Source: Natrinema salinisoli (GTDB lineage: Archaea > Halobacteriota > Halobacteria > Halobacteriales > Natrialbaceae). Taken from it: a stretch of 64,000 nucleotides of DNA. The DNA is taken from assembly GCF_020405205.1 (NCBI RefSeq), contig NZ_CP084470.1:1-64000 (forward strand). The letters are read 5' to 3'. This document shows positions 44,942-53,716 of this stretch, one piece after another; the stretch's first letter is position 1; each line of letters opens with the position of its first letter. The notes below the pieces were generated by a model. The model searched no databases. It saw only the letters and a program-made list of their open reading frames with translations, and was not told the origin of the DNA. The translations under genes and the position numbers were made by a program.

Positions 44942-46090
44942 ATGAGAAACGCAGTTATCGTCGACGCAGTGCGTACCCCGTTCGGAAAACGAGACGGCTC
45001 GTTCCGTGACACGCATCCACAAGACCTCGCGGCAGAACCGCTCGAGGCGCTGCGCGAGCGCAATGGATTCGAGCCGGAGACGATCGAAGACGTCATTTAC
45101 GGCTGTGTGACGCCGATGGACGAGCAGGGACTCAATATCGCCAGACTCGCACCGATGGTCGCCGGCTGGGGTGATATCGTTCCGGGCGTGCAACTCAATC
45201 GGATGTGCGGTTCGGGACAGCAGGCGGCCAACTTCGCTGCATCGAACGTTATGGCCGGCCAGCATGATGTCCTTATCGCGGGCGGCGTCGAACACATGAC
45301 CCGCGTTCCGATGGGGTCCGACGCTGGCGGGCTGACGGACACGTATTTCGAACACTTCGACGAACGGACTCATCAGGGCGAGGGTGCCGAGCGCATTGCC
45401 GAGGAGTATGACTTTACGCGCGAAGAACTCGACCGGATCGCCGTCGATTCACAACAGCGCTGGAAACGTGCCTGGGACGACGGTCGCTACGACGATCAGA
45501 TCACGCCGGTCGAGACTGAAGTCGACGGTGAGGAAGTCGTCGTTGAGCAGGACGAACACCCCCGTCCCGGAACCGACATGGATACCCTCTCGGAACTGCC
45601 GCTTTCCTTCCGCGACGAGGGCGAGGGCTTCCACCATCCGGGCAACTCCTCGGGAATCGTCGACGGCTCGTCCGCATTGCTTATCGCGAGCGAGGAGGCC
45701 GCCGAAGCACACGGTTGGGAACCGATGGCCCGCATCCGTCAGACCGAAGTCGTCGGTGTCGACCCGATTACGATGCTGAAAGGCCCCATCCCGGCCACCG
45801 AGGGAGTCCTCGAGAAGGCGGACATGGCGGTCGGTGACATCGACCTCTTCGAAGTCAACGAAGCGTTCGCATCGGTCGTCGCCGCGTGGCTCGAGGAGAC
45901 CGGTGCGTCATGGGAAAACGTCAACGTCAACGGCGGTGCGATCGCCCACGGCCACCCGCTGGGTGCGACCGGGGCGGCGTTGCTGACGAAACTAGCCCAC
46001 GAACTCGAGCAAACCGACCAGGATACCGCTCTCTCGGCGATGTGTATTGGGTTCGGGCAGGGCATCGCGACGATCCTCGAGCGCGTCTAG
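44942..46090 (+). CDS. acetyl-CoA acetyltransferase (thiolase)
   Basis: This 382-aa thiolase has all canonical residues: Cys89 in NRMCGSGQQA, the NEAFA motif in LFEVNEAFAS, GGAIAHGHPLGATGAA with the catalytic His, and the C-terminal Cys in MCIGFGQG. It cleaves acetoacetyl- or 3-ketoacyl-CoA, complementing the SCP-x type thiolase at 28.5 kb. It is a single gene with its own promoter. Confidence 0.92.
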   Translation: MRNAVIVDAVRTPFGKRDGSFRDTHPQDLAAEPLEALRERNGFEPETIEDVIYGCVTPMDEQGLNIARLAPMVAGWGDIVPGVQLNRMCGSGQQAANFAASNVMAGQHDVLIAGGVEHMTRVPMGSDAGGLTDTYFEHFDERTHQGEGAERIAEEYDFTREELDRIAVDSQQRWKRAWDDGRYDDQITPVETEVDGEEVVVEQDEHPRPGTDMDTLSELPLSFRDEGEGFHHPGNSSGIVDGSSALLIASEEAAEAHGWEPMARIRQTEVVGVDPITMLKGPIPATEGVLEKADMAVGDIDLFEVNEAFASVVAAWLEETGASWENVNVNGGAIAHGHPLGATGAALLTKLAHELEQTDQDTALSAMCIGFGQGIATILERV

Positions 46091-46501
46091 CGGCGACGGA
46101 TCGCCTCGATGATTGTCGGCAGTCACGCTCCGAGGAGTGCAGCCCCTCCTACCCGGTGTGACTAGTTCTCTTCGCATCGAATTTTGTACACCGTGATGAC
46201 CGCGTGCCTGGGATCGTCTCTGTGATCGTCAGTGCCTGTATTCGCTCGAACAGAGCTACCGTCTCGACCGCTACGTTGTCGACGGATGCGTCGATCGATG
46301 ACTCATTTCGCAGGGAGTTGTGCTGATGGATTCAGTTTCCGTCTCCGTCGCTTCGTGACTATCGTCCCGAATCACGATCTGAATCTCGTCCGAAGCTATT
46401 ACTGTTTCTATGCCGACAATACATGCGCATGGTGTCAAGTGTTACCGTCATGTCCGGTCCGCGCGTGAACAGAGAACCCGAGGACGATACGGGGGGAGGC
46501 C
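46091..46501. other. intergenic region before amidohydrolase
   Basis: There is 410 bp with no convincing gene or repeat. The last bases before 46502 hold a strong ribosome-binding site (GGGGGGAGG). Confidence 0.5.
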
Positions 46502-47593
46502 ATGTTAGACCTTGAGGAGACGTTCGTGTACGACGCCGTAACGCACTCGTACAACATGTCCCCGTCGAACTATCGCAATGAACAGCATGCGGAGGGAATC
46601 ACGGAGATGCTCTTCGGGAACGTGTCGAGCGTCGTCTCCGACGAGTATACCCTCTCCCCGGAGGGCTTCGTGCGAGATTGGGGCGTCGAAGAGACGGCGA
46701 CCATGTTGTTCGAAGAGAGCTACACGGACATGGCGACGTTCCATCCGGTACCGATGTACGCCTTCCACGACGGGCTGGTCGCCAACGACAAAGCGGGCGA
46801 GGTCGCGGACCGATGGCCCGATCGGTTCCGTTCCTACGCCTGCGTGGATCCGCTCCGAGACGAGTGGGAGGACGAACTCGAAGCGCAAGTTCGGGACTTC
46901 GATCCGATCGGAATCAAACTGTATCCGTCTCACTGGAGCGAGGACCATCACGAGGGCTGGAGTATGGGTGATCCGGAGGTCGCGTTCCCCGTCTTCGAAA
47001 AGGCACACGATCTCGGTATCGAACTCATCGACATCCACAAAGCCATTCCGTTCGGGCCCGTGCCGCGAGGACCGTATCACCCTGGCGACGTCGACGAGGC
47101 GGCCGAAAGCTTCCCCGATCTCACGTTCAGCATCGTCCACGGCGGCTATTCGTTTACCGAGGAGACCGCTTGGCAGCTCGCTCGCTTCCCGAACGTCTAC
47201 GTGAACTTGGAGGGATTGCCGGCCATCCTGCTCGGTAACGAACGGCGGTTCGGCGAGCTACTCGCCGAGCTGATTAGCTTCCTCGGAGAGGACGGAATGG
47301 ACCGCCTGTTCTGGAGTTCGGGAGCGATGTCCGTCCATCCGCGACCCCAGCTCGAAGCGTTCCGCGACTTCGAGTTCTCCGAGGCGGTTCGCAAGAACAC
47401 GAGTATGATGGGCGAACTCCCACAGATATCCGACGAGCACAAACGGAAGATCCTCGGCGAGAACTACGCGAACCTCATCGACCTTGACGTTGACGAGGCC
47501 CGTACTCGCATTGAGGACGACGAGTTCAGCAGCGCACGGTCGAACGGGGAGCTCGCGGAACCGTACTCGACGACGAACGCCGAGGTGGCGTGA
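46502..47593 (+). CDS. amidohydrolase-family protein (ACMSD-like)
   Basis: This 363-aa amidohydrolase_2 TIM-barrel protein has a metal region with KLYPSHWSEDHHEGW, IDIHKAIPFGPV and FSIVHGGYSFTEE. The N-terminal DxHxH motif appears modified (YDAVTHSYN). It probably hydrolyses or decarboxylates a carboxylic substrate. Its TGA overlaps the ATG of a DUF59 protein by one base. Similar amidohydrolase/DUF59 pairs accompany propane monooxygenase clusters in actinobacteria (from memory), but no monooxygenase is visible here. Confidence 0.85.
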   Translation: MLDLEETFVYDAVTHSYNMSPSNYRNEQHAEGITEMLFGNVSSVVSDEYTLSPEGFVRDWGVEETATMLFEESYTDMATFHPVPMYAFHDGLVANDKAGEVADRWPDRFRSYACVDPLRDEWEDELEAQVRDFDPIGIKLYPSHWSEDHHEGWSMGDPEVAFPVFEKAHDLGIELIDIHKAIPFGPVPRGPYHPGDVDEAAESFPDLTFSIVHGGYSFTEETAWQLARFPNVYVNLEGLPAILLGNERRFGELLAELISFLGEDGMDRLFWSSGAMSVHPRPQLEAFRDFEFSEAVRKNTSMMGELPQISDEHKRKILGENYANLIDLDVDEARTRIEDDEFSSARSNGELAEPYSTTNAEVA

Positions 47594-47970
47594 TGTCCCC
47601 CCTGGAAAACCGGATTCGAGATCGGCTGGACGAGGTCATCGATCCGTGTAGCGCGGCCAACGGAACGAATCTCAGTATTATCGAAATGGGCCTCCTCGAT
47701 GAGATCGATGTCGATGAGGGCCACGTCACCGTTTCGATGCGACTCACCACTCCCTTCTGTATGCAACTCCCCTACTTCGTCGAAGAGATCGATGAGCGAA
47801 TCGGCGCTATCGACGAGGTGACGTCCGTTAGCCTCGAGACGGACGAGGGTGTCGACTGGCACACGGGGATGATGTCCGAGGAGGCCCAGACGCAGCGACG
47901 GGAACGCAAAGCTGCCCGCGAAGCAGAGTACTTCGACGAGACGTCCGAGGACGTCCGCGCAGACGATTGA
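47593..47970 (+). CDS. DUF59 (MIP18/PaaD-type) metal-sulfur cluster protein
   Basis: This 125-aa protein has the DUF59 core (IIEMGLLDEIDVDEGHVTVSM, LTTPFCMQLPYF) with a conserved Cys in PFCMQ. DUF59 proteins help assemble or insert iron-sulfur clusters or metals. The start overlaps the upstream amidohydrolase stop by one base, so the pair is translated together. It could mature the amidohydrolase's metal site or an enzyme encoded elsewhere. The tail (TQRRERKAAREAEYFDE) is charged and helical. Confidence 0.85.
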   Translation: MSPLENRIRDRLDEVIDPCSAANGTNLSIIEMGLLDEIDVDEGHVTVSMRLTTPFCMQLPYFVEEIDERIGAIDEVTSVSLETDEGVDWHTGMMSEEAQTQRRERKAAREAEYFDETSEDVRADD

Positions 47971-47991
47971 CGGGAGCAGGGCGGGGGAGAC

Positions 47992-48000
47992 TGTTTTTTA
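47992..48000 (+). terminator. T-rich terminator
   Basis: A run of six T follows a GC-rich stretch about 20 nt after the DUF59 stop, the usual haloarchaeal terminator form. It separates this operon from the convergent SDR gene. Confidence 0.5.
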
Positions 48001-48070
48001 CACCGTCATTACAGGGAGGAGCCACGGCTCCCATAGAACGAACCGCAGCAGCGGCAGTGAATGAGAGAAT

Positions 48071-48820
48071 TCACACGTAACCGGCGTCGACTTTCAGCGC
48101 CCGTCCGGTCACGTACGACGCGTCCTCGCTGGCGAGGAAGGCAACGCAGGACGCGACTTCGTCGGGATCGGCCCAGCGGTCCAGCGCCGTCTGCCGACGC
48201 ATCGCCTCCTGTTCCTCCTCGGAATACCACTCGTCGGTCATTGCCGTGTCGATCAGACCGGGACAGACGGCGTTGATGCGAACGTCGTACTGTGCGAGTT
48301 CGCCCGCGACGGACCGCGTGAAGTGGAGCACTGCCGCCTTCGTAAGCGCGTAAGACGTGATCGGGGCCGATTTCCATCCCGCCATCGAGGACGTGTTGAC
48401 GATGACGCCGCCGCCGTCCGCCTCGAACAGCGGAAGTGCGGCGTGACAGCCGTTCCAGACGCCCTTGAGATTCACATCGATTAGCTCGTCCCTGTGTTCG
48501 CGCGTCGTTTCGCGGAAGGACCGCGCCTCGCCGATCCCGGCGTTGTTGAACAGAATGTCCAGTCCGTCGTAGTCCTCGGCGACAGAGTCCAGACACTCCT
48601 CGAACCGATCGTAATCGCTGACGTCGAGCGAGCGGAATTCGGCCGTTCCGTCGGCCCTCTCGTTCGCGTCGATTTGCTCGACGGTCTCTTCGCCTCGCTC
48701 GTCGTCGATATCAGTGACGACCACGTTGACGCCCTCCTCGGCCAGTCGATGCGTCGTCGCGCGGCCGATACCGGACGCACCGCCGGTAACGACTGCAGTC
48801 TTGCCGTGCAATCCTCGCAT
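48071..48820 (-). CDS. SDR-family oxidoreductase
   Basis: This 249-aa short-chain dehydrogenase has TGGASGIG (residues 12-19), NNAGIG (92-97), and catalytic Tyr157 and Lys161 in SYALTKAAVL. The terminal ASEDASYVTGRALKVDAGYV stretch is family-typical. It probably oxidises a hydroxy or keto intermediate of the acyl-CoA pathway. The start MRGLHGKTAVV at 48820 removes a non-conserved N-terminal extension. Confidence 0.87.
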   Translation of the reverse strand: MRGLHGKTAVVTGGASGIGRATTHRLAEEGVNVVVTDIDDERGEETVEQIDANERADGTAEFRSLDVSDYDRFEECLDSVAEDYDGLDILFNNAGIGEARSFRETTREHRDELIDVNLKGVWNGCHAALPLFEADGGGVIVNTSSMAGWKSAPITSYALTKAAVLHFTRSVAGELAQYDVRINAVCPGLIDTAMTDEWYSEEEQEAMRRQTALDRWADPDEVASCVAFLASEDASYVTGRALKVDAGYV

Positions 48821-48992
48821 GTGTTCCGTTATTACGGTTGTTCTATAAGAAAGTACGCCTCGAGCGCCCCTGGCTGCGCGATTTTTCGCCATACGGAATT
48901 CGCGGAAATACGCGCCCGCGGCGCTATCGCGATACCGCTCACCAGGGGTAGATTTATGCGGTATACTGAAACATCCTTAGATGTGAGTCCGA

Positions 48993-49991
48993 ATGACACA
49001 GAACGTTAGCGTCGACGACGACATGGCGAGAGATCTCCTCGAGGAGATGCTCCGCATCGATATCTTCGAGGAGGAGACGAAAGAGCGGTTCGGAGAAGGA
49101 GAAATTCCGGGATTCGTACACCTCAGCGGCGGCCACGAGGGATCGCACGTCGGCATGGGTGCCGCAATGCGAGACGACGACTGGCTGGCCGTCGGCGGTG
49201 CGCGGCTCATCGGCCAGTACATCGCCAAGGGGGTTCCGTTACCGGATATCATGGCGGAGCTCTACGGGCGCGTCGGGGGATCGAACAAGGGCCACGGCGG
49301 CCAAATGCACGTTTCCGACATCGACCGGAAGCTGTACGGCCACGCCGCGACGATCGGCTCCGGCCAGAATCCCGCCGTGGGACTCGGGCTAGCGGAGGAA
49401 ATGAAGGGAACCGACAACGTGGCGGTGACGACAATCGGCGACGGCGGAACGAGTCGCGGCTCGTTCCACACGGCGCTCGTCTTCGCCGCGTACTGGGATC
49501 TTCCGGTCGTTTTCGTCATCGAGAACAATCAGTGGGCGATATCGACGCCGTCCGAGTCGCTCTCACCGGACAGTCTCTCTGACTACGGGATCCCGCACAA
49601 CATGCCGACCGAAAGCATCGACGGGAGTGATGTGGAAGAAGTGTACCGCGCGGTCTCCGAGGCGATCGAACGCGCTCGCAACGGCGAGGGACCGTCGGTC
49701 ATCGAGAGCCGCGTTGTCAGGCTCGTTCCTCACTTCGAGGGCGACAAGGAAACGTATCGCGACGAGGAGGAGTACGAACAGCTCAAGGAGGAGAAAGACC
49801 CGATCGGGAACTACCGCGAGCGGTTGCTCGAGAACGACGTCGTGACCGAGGCCGAAATTGAAGACATGATTACGAACATCGAATCGGAAGTGGAGGAGGC
49901 CGTCGAGTTCGCTCGCGAGAGCCCGGAACCCGAACCGGAAGCGGCCTACGATCACGTCTACCGGACGCCCCTCTACGGGCAGGGTGAATAA
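48993..49991 (+). CDS. 2-oxoacid dehydrogenase E1 alpha subunit
   Basis: This 332-aa thiamine-diphosphate subunit decarboxylates a 2-oxoacid (pyruvate, branched-chain or acetoin type). The ThDP/Mg motif GDGGTSRGSF to IENNQWAIS is intact, and HGGQMHVSD precedes it. It lies 2 nt before the beta subunit, with E2 nearby, so it is the start of a dehydrogenase complex. The matching E3 is not seen in the window. Haloarchaea carry several such clusters of unclear substrate. Confidence 0.9.
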   Translation: MTQNVSVDDDMARDLLEEMLRIDIFEEETKERFGEGEIPGFVHLSGGHEGSHVGMGAAMRDDDWLAVGGARLIGQYIAKGVPLPDIMAELYGRVGGSNKGHGGQMHVSDIDRKLYGHAATIGSGQNPAVGLGLAEEMKGTDNVAVTTIGDGGTSRGSFHTALVFAAYWDLPVVFVIENNQWAISTPSESLSPDSLSDYGIPHNMPTESIDGSDVEEVYRAVSEAIERARNGEGPSVIESRVVRLVPHFEGDKETYRDEEEYEQLKEEKDPIGNYRERLLENDVVTEAEIEDMITNIESEVEEAVEFARESPEPEPEAAYDHVYRTPLYGQGE

Positions 49992-49993
49992 CG

Positions 49994-50959
49994 ATGACAC
50001 GAGAAATCACGTACGTCGAGGCGATTGCGGAGGCGATCGACGAGGAACTCGAGCGAGACGACGACGTCATTCTGTTCGGCGAGGACGTCGAGGAGTTCGG
50101 CGGCAACTTCGGTGAGACGGAGGGGCTGTACAAGAAGCACGGCCGCGATCGCGTCCGTAACACGCCGCTCTCGGAGATCGGCATCGCCGGCATGGCTCTC
50201 GGTGCGGCCGTCGGCGGGATTCGGCCCGTCGCCGAACTCCAGTTTGCCGACTTCGCTGCGACGGCCGGTGACGAAGTGTTCAACCAGATCCCGAAACAGC
50301 CCTACGTCAGCGGCGGCCAGATCGAAGCACCGCTCACGATCTTCGCTCCGTCTGGTGCCGGTATCGGTGCGGGCGCACAACACTCACAGTCCGTCCACTC
50401 TTGGCTCGGGAACGTCCCGGGATGGGTCGTCGTCACCGCGACGACGCCCTACGACGCGAAGGGCCTGTTCAAAAGCGCTATCCGGGACGATAATCCGGTC
50501 TTTTTCCTCCCCCACAAGATGCTGAGCGAGACCAAAGGTGAAGTGCCCGACGAGGAGTATACGCTCCCGCTCGGGGAAGCCGCGGTCGAGGAGGACGGAG
50601 AGGACGTCACCGTCGTCGCGACCCAACTCATGTTCCACCGCGCGAAGGAAGCCGCTGCCGAGGTCGACGCCGACGTAGAGATCGTCAACCCGCGGACGTT
50701 CGCCCCGCTCGACACCGAAACCATTGCCGAGAGCGTTCGGAAGACAGGGCGACTGGTCGTCGTCGACGAGACCGTCGAGCGATACGGGACGCAAGGACAC
50801 ATTGCGAACGAGATCGTCGAGAACGACTTCTTCAGCCTCGACGCACCGCCGAAGACGATCGGCGTGAAGGACATCCCGATCCCGCTGAGTCCACCCCTCG
50901 AGCAGGAAGCGCTCCCCTCCGCCGACCGCATCGCGGACGGGATCGAATCGCTCTTCTAA
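49994..50959 (+). CDS. 2-oxoacid dehydrogenase E1 beta subunit
   Basis: This 321-aa transketolase-like subunit has ILFGEDVEEFGGNFGETEG, RVRNTPLSEIGIAGMALGAA, ELQFADFAATAGDEVFNQ and the C-terminal VVDETVERYGTQGHIANEI stretch. It pairs with E1 alpha to form the alpha2beta2 decarboxylase. The gap between the two is 2 nt. Confidence 0.92.
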   Translation: MTREITYVEAIAEAIDEELERDDDVILFGEDVEEFGGNFGETEGLYKKHGRDRVRNTPLSEIGIAGMALGAAVGGIRPVAELQFADFAATAGDEVFNQIPKQPYVSGGQIEAPLTIFAPSGAGIGAGAQHSQSVHSWLGNVPGWVVVTATTPYDAKGLFKSAIRDDNPVFFLPHKMLSETKGEVPDEEYTLPLGEAAVEEDGEDVTVVATQLMFHRAKEAAAEVDADVEIVNPRTFAPLDTETIAESVRKTGRLVVVDETVERYGTQGHIANEIVENDFFSLDAPPKTIGVKDIPIPLSPPLEQEALPSADRIADGIESLF

Positions 50960-51000
50960 GGGCGATTTAACGGGGAACGCGCTTTTTTACCCCGCCCTGA
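50960..51000 (+). terminator. T-rich terminator with GC-rich flanks
   Basis: GGGCG and CGCCC flank the sequence and a run of six T lies at 50983-50988, shortly after the E1 beta stop. E2 follows after 245 bp with its own promoter. Confidence 0.4.
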
Positions 51001-51170
51001 ATTTCGACGATTCGTGATCATCTGTCGTCGAGTACCTGCTCGACGAAGTCAGGGTGCGACCCGGTACGTCTCGAATCGGACCGCCGTGAGACACGGCATC
51101 GATGTTGTAATCTTCGAGAGTTTTCAGATATGCGATATTCGCGGACGGACGGTGGGGTGAGTGTGGTGAG

Positions 51171-51180
51171 ATTTTAAATA
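51171..51180 (+). promoter_or_regulatory. TATA box of E2 gene
   Basis: ATTTTAAATA lies about 29 nt before the ATG at 51205. It points to that leaderless start rather than the in-frame ATG at 51193. Confidence 0.55.
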
Positions 51181-51204
51181 GAAGGGTGAATCATGATACC
51201 AGAC

Positions 51205-52644
51205 ATGGTAGACGTAGTGCGAATTCCGAAGCTGGGGCTGAGTGACTACGGCGATCTCGTCGCCTGGGAGACTGATACGGGCAATCGCGTCGAGAGGGGC
51301 GACGTCGTCGCCGTCCTCGAGTCGGATAAGGCCAGCGCCGAAATCGAGGCCCCCGAAAGCGGAGTCCTGCTCGAACAGTACGTCGAGGAAGGCGAAGAGA
51401 TCGCTATCGAAGTGGGGAAGCCCCTCGCGGTGATCGGTGAAGAGGGAGAGGCGGTACCGTCGCTGGCGGAACTCGAGGACGACGGAGAGAGCGACGAGGG
51501 GCCGGCGGGAGCCGGTGAGGCGGCATCGAATACGGGTACCGGATCCGGCGACGATGTGGCAGCCAACGGTGGCGCGGCGACTCCAGACGTCAAGGCGACG
51601 CCGCGGGCCAAGCGTCGCGCCAACGAAGCAGACGTAGATCTGGCGGAAATCGACGGGACCGGGCCCCAGGATGCAGTCACCGAAGGCGATATCGAGGACT
51701 TCCTCGAGAGTGGCGACGGAGCACCGGCGGAGGGCAGCGACGAGTCCGACGCTGACGCCGCGTCCGCGACGGACATTAAGGCGACGCCGCGGGCCAAGCG
51801 TCGTGCCGAGGAGGACGGCGTCGAGTTGTCCCGGATCGACGGGACGGGCCCACAGGGAGCGATCACCGAGAGTGATGTCGAAGCGGTCGCGAGCGGTGCC
51901 GACGCCGACCGGTCCGACGCGTCGGCGACCGCGAGCGACGAGACGACCGCTGACGGACTCACCGTGACGGAAGCGCGGACGCTCACCGGCGCACGGAAAA
52001 CGATCGCGGAGCGCCTGAGCCGGAGCGCTCGAGAGAAACCCCACGTCATGGGGACGCGTGATATCGGCATCGAGCGCCTCGAGGAAGTCAAGGACCGACT
52101 CGAGGAGAAAGGGGTCGACGTCTCGCTAAACGATCTCATCCTCCACTTCGTCGGCCGAACGCTCGAGGACCTCCCCGAGTTCAACGCGCACTTCGAGGAC
52201 GACGACCACCGCCTCATCGACGAGGTCAACGTCGGCTACGCGGTCGACAGCGAGCGAGGACTCATGGTACCGGTGATCGACGACGTACCGAATCGCGACC
52301 TCGAGGAGCTGGCGTCCGAGCGGCGACGGCTCGTCGAGGCAGTCCTCGAGAACGAACACTCGTCGTCTGATCTTCAGGGAGGAACCTTCACCGTCACCAA
52401 CGTCGGTGTCTTCGACATGGACGTCTCCTATTCGATCATCAATCCTCCTCAAGTAGCGATCCTCGCACTCGGTCGACGCAAGCAAATTCCCGTCGAGCGC
52501 GACGGTGACGTCGAATTCGAGCGGGCGATCACGTTCAGTCTCACGATCGATCACCGCGTGCTTGACGGGGCCGACTCGGGCGCATTCCTCGAACGCCTCG
52601 CCGAGTACCTCGAGTACCCCGGACGAGCGTTCGACGCCGTGTGA
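51205..52644 (+). CDS. 2-oxoacid dehydrogenase E2 with two E3-binding domains
   Basis: This 479-aa dihydrolipoamide acyltransferase starts with a lipoyl domain (lipoyl Lys42 in ESDKASAEIEA). Two consecutive peripheral-subunit-binding domains follow: ATPRAKRRANEADVDLAEID (131-150) with TGPQDAVTEGDI, and ATPRAKRRAEEDGVELSRID (193-212) with TGPQGAITESDV. The catalytic domain runs from about 253 to 479, with His450, Asp454 and Gly455 in TIDHRVLDGAD. Linkers are Asp/Ala/Gly-rich. Most E2 proteins have one binding domain, so the duplication is notable. No E3 gene is nearby. Confidence 0.92.
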   Translation: MVDVVRIPKLGLSDYGDLVAWETDTGNRVERGDVVAVLESDKASAEIEAPESGVLLEQYVEEGEEIAIEVGKPLAVIGEEGEAVPSLAELEDDGESDEGPAGAGEAASNTGTGSGDDVAANGGAATPDVKATPRAKRRANEADVDLAEIDGTGPQDAVTEGDIEDFLESGDGAPAEGSDESDADAASATDIKATPRAKRRAEEDGVELSRIDGTGPQGAITESDVEAVASGADADRSDASATASDETTADGLTVTEARTLTGARKTIAERLSRSAREKPHVMGTRDIGIERLEEVKDRLEEKGVDVSLNDLILHFVGRTLEDLPEFNAHFEDDDHRLIDEVNVGYAVDSERGLMVPVIDDVPNRDLEELASERRRLVEAVLENEHSSSDLQGGTFTVTNVGVFDMDVSYSIINPPQVAILALGRRKQIPVERDGDVEFERAITFSLTIDHRVLDGADSGAFLERLAEYLEYPGRAFDAV

Positions 52645-52711
52645 ACCGGACGCGGCTCGCGCCTATTGCCCAATAGAACGAACGAAGAAGCGGCACCTCT
52701 TTTGGGAGTCT

Positions 52712-53716
52712 TCAGGCAGGACCGAGGTCGGCGTCGGCGAGGACCTTCTCGTGGAATCGCTCGTTCTCAGCGGTCCGTTCGGGCGGAAACAGACACATCA
52801 CGTGATCGACGCCGAGGTCGTCGAGCGCTCGCAGGCGCTCGCGACACGCCTTCGGCGGCCCTGCGATCGCGAAGCGGTCACCGAGGTACTCCCACACCTC
52901 GTCGCCGATGTCGTCCAGCGCCGCGGCCGCTTCGTCGCCGTGCTCCTGCATGTCGTGGGCGTCGACGAGCGAGCGCAGATCGTCGCGAACCTCGCTCGGC
53001 GCGTCCTCGACGGAGAAGCTGAAGTTGTGATAGGCGATCGGTTCGATGACCGGCTTGAGCTTCTCTACCGCCTCGGCCCGCGTCTCGGCCACGCAGGTCG
53101 GGGCGAGCGTCACGATGTCGAGATCGCCGAGTGACCGCCCGGCCCGCTCGGCACCCTCTCGGATGTTCGCCAATCCGAGGTTCTCGACCGTGTCGGGGTT
53201 CGGCCCGCCGCCGAAAATGACGCCGTCGGCCACCTCGCCGGCCATTCGAAGCGTCGTCGGTCCCTCGGCGGCGACGTAGACGGTGCCGTCTCGCTGCCGC
53301 GACTCGAGACGGAACGGTTCGCCGCCGAACGTGACTTCCTCGCCGCGGAGTAGCCGTCGGAGCTTCTCGGCGCTCTCTGCGAGTTCGTCGACGGTGGCCG
53401 GTTGCTCGCCGACCGAGTAGACGGCGCTGTCGCCCGCGCCGATCCCTAAGACTGTTCGCCCGTCGGCGACGTGATCGAGCGAGGCGATCGCGTTTGCCGT
53501 CACGGAGGGATGCCGACTCTTGGGGTTGGTGATTCCGGGTGCGAGCGTCAGTTCGTCGGTTTCCACCGCACACGCCGTGAGCGTGACGTAGAGGTCGGTG
53601 TAGAGCTGCTGGGAGTCGATTGCCCAGAGCGTATCCCAGCCCCACCGCTCGAGCGAACGGGCGTACTCGGTCGCGTCGGCGACCGAATCGGTGGCAACGA
53701 ATCCTCCGAACTTCAT
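52712..53716 (-). CDS. LLM-class F420-dependent oxidoreductase (third)
   Basis: This 334-aa luciferase-like protein has SLERWGWDTLWAIDSQQLYTDL, ELTLAPGITNPKSRHPSVTA, VLGIGAGDSAVYSVGEQPA and VADGVIFGGGP. It resembles F420-dependent methylene-tetrahydromethanopterin-reductase-like enzymes and differs from copies A and B. Its start overlaps the stop of the hyuB gene (4-bp overlap), so it is the last gene of the hyuA-hyuB operon. This suggests a role with the hydantoinase/carboxylase reaction. Confidence 0.87.
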   Translation of the reverse strand: MKFGGFVATDSVADATEYARSLERWGWDTLWAIDSQQLYTDLYVTLTACAVETDELTLAPGITNPKSRHPSVTANAIASLDHVADGRTVLGIGAGDSAVYSVGEQPATVDELAESAEKLRRLLRGEEVTFGGEPFRLESRQRDGTVYVAAEGPTTLRMAGEVADGVIFGGGPNPDTVENLGLANIREGAERAGRSLGDLDIVTLAPTCVAETRAEAVEKLKPVIEPIAYHNFSFSVEDAPSEVRDDLRSLVDAHDMQEHGDEAAAALDDIGDEVWEYLGDRFAIAGPPKACRERLRALDDLGVDHVMCLFPPERTAENERFHEKVLADADLGPA

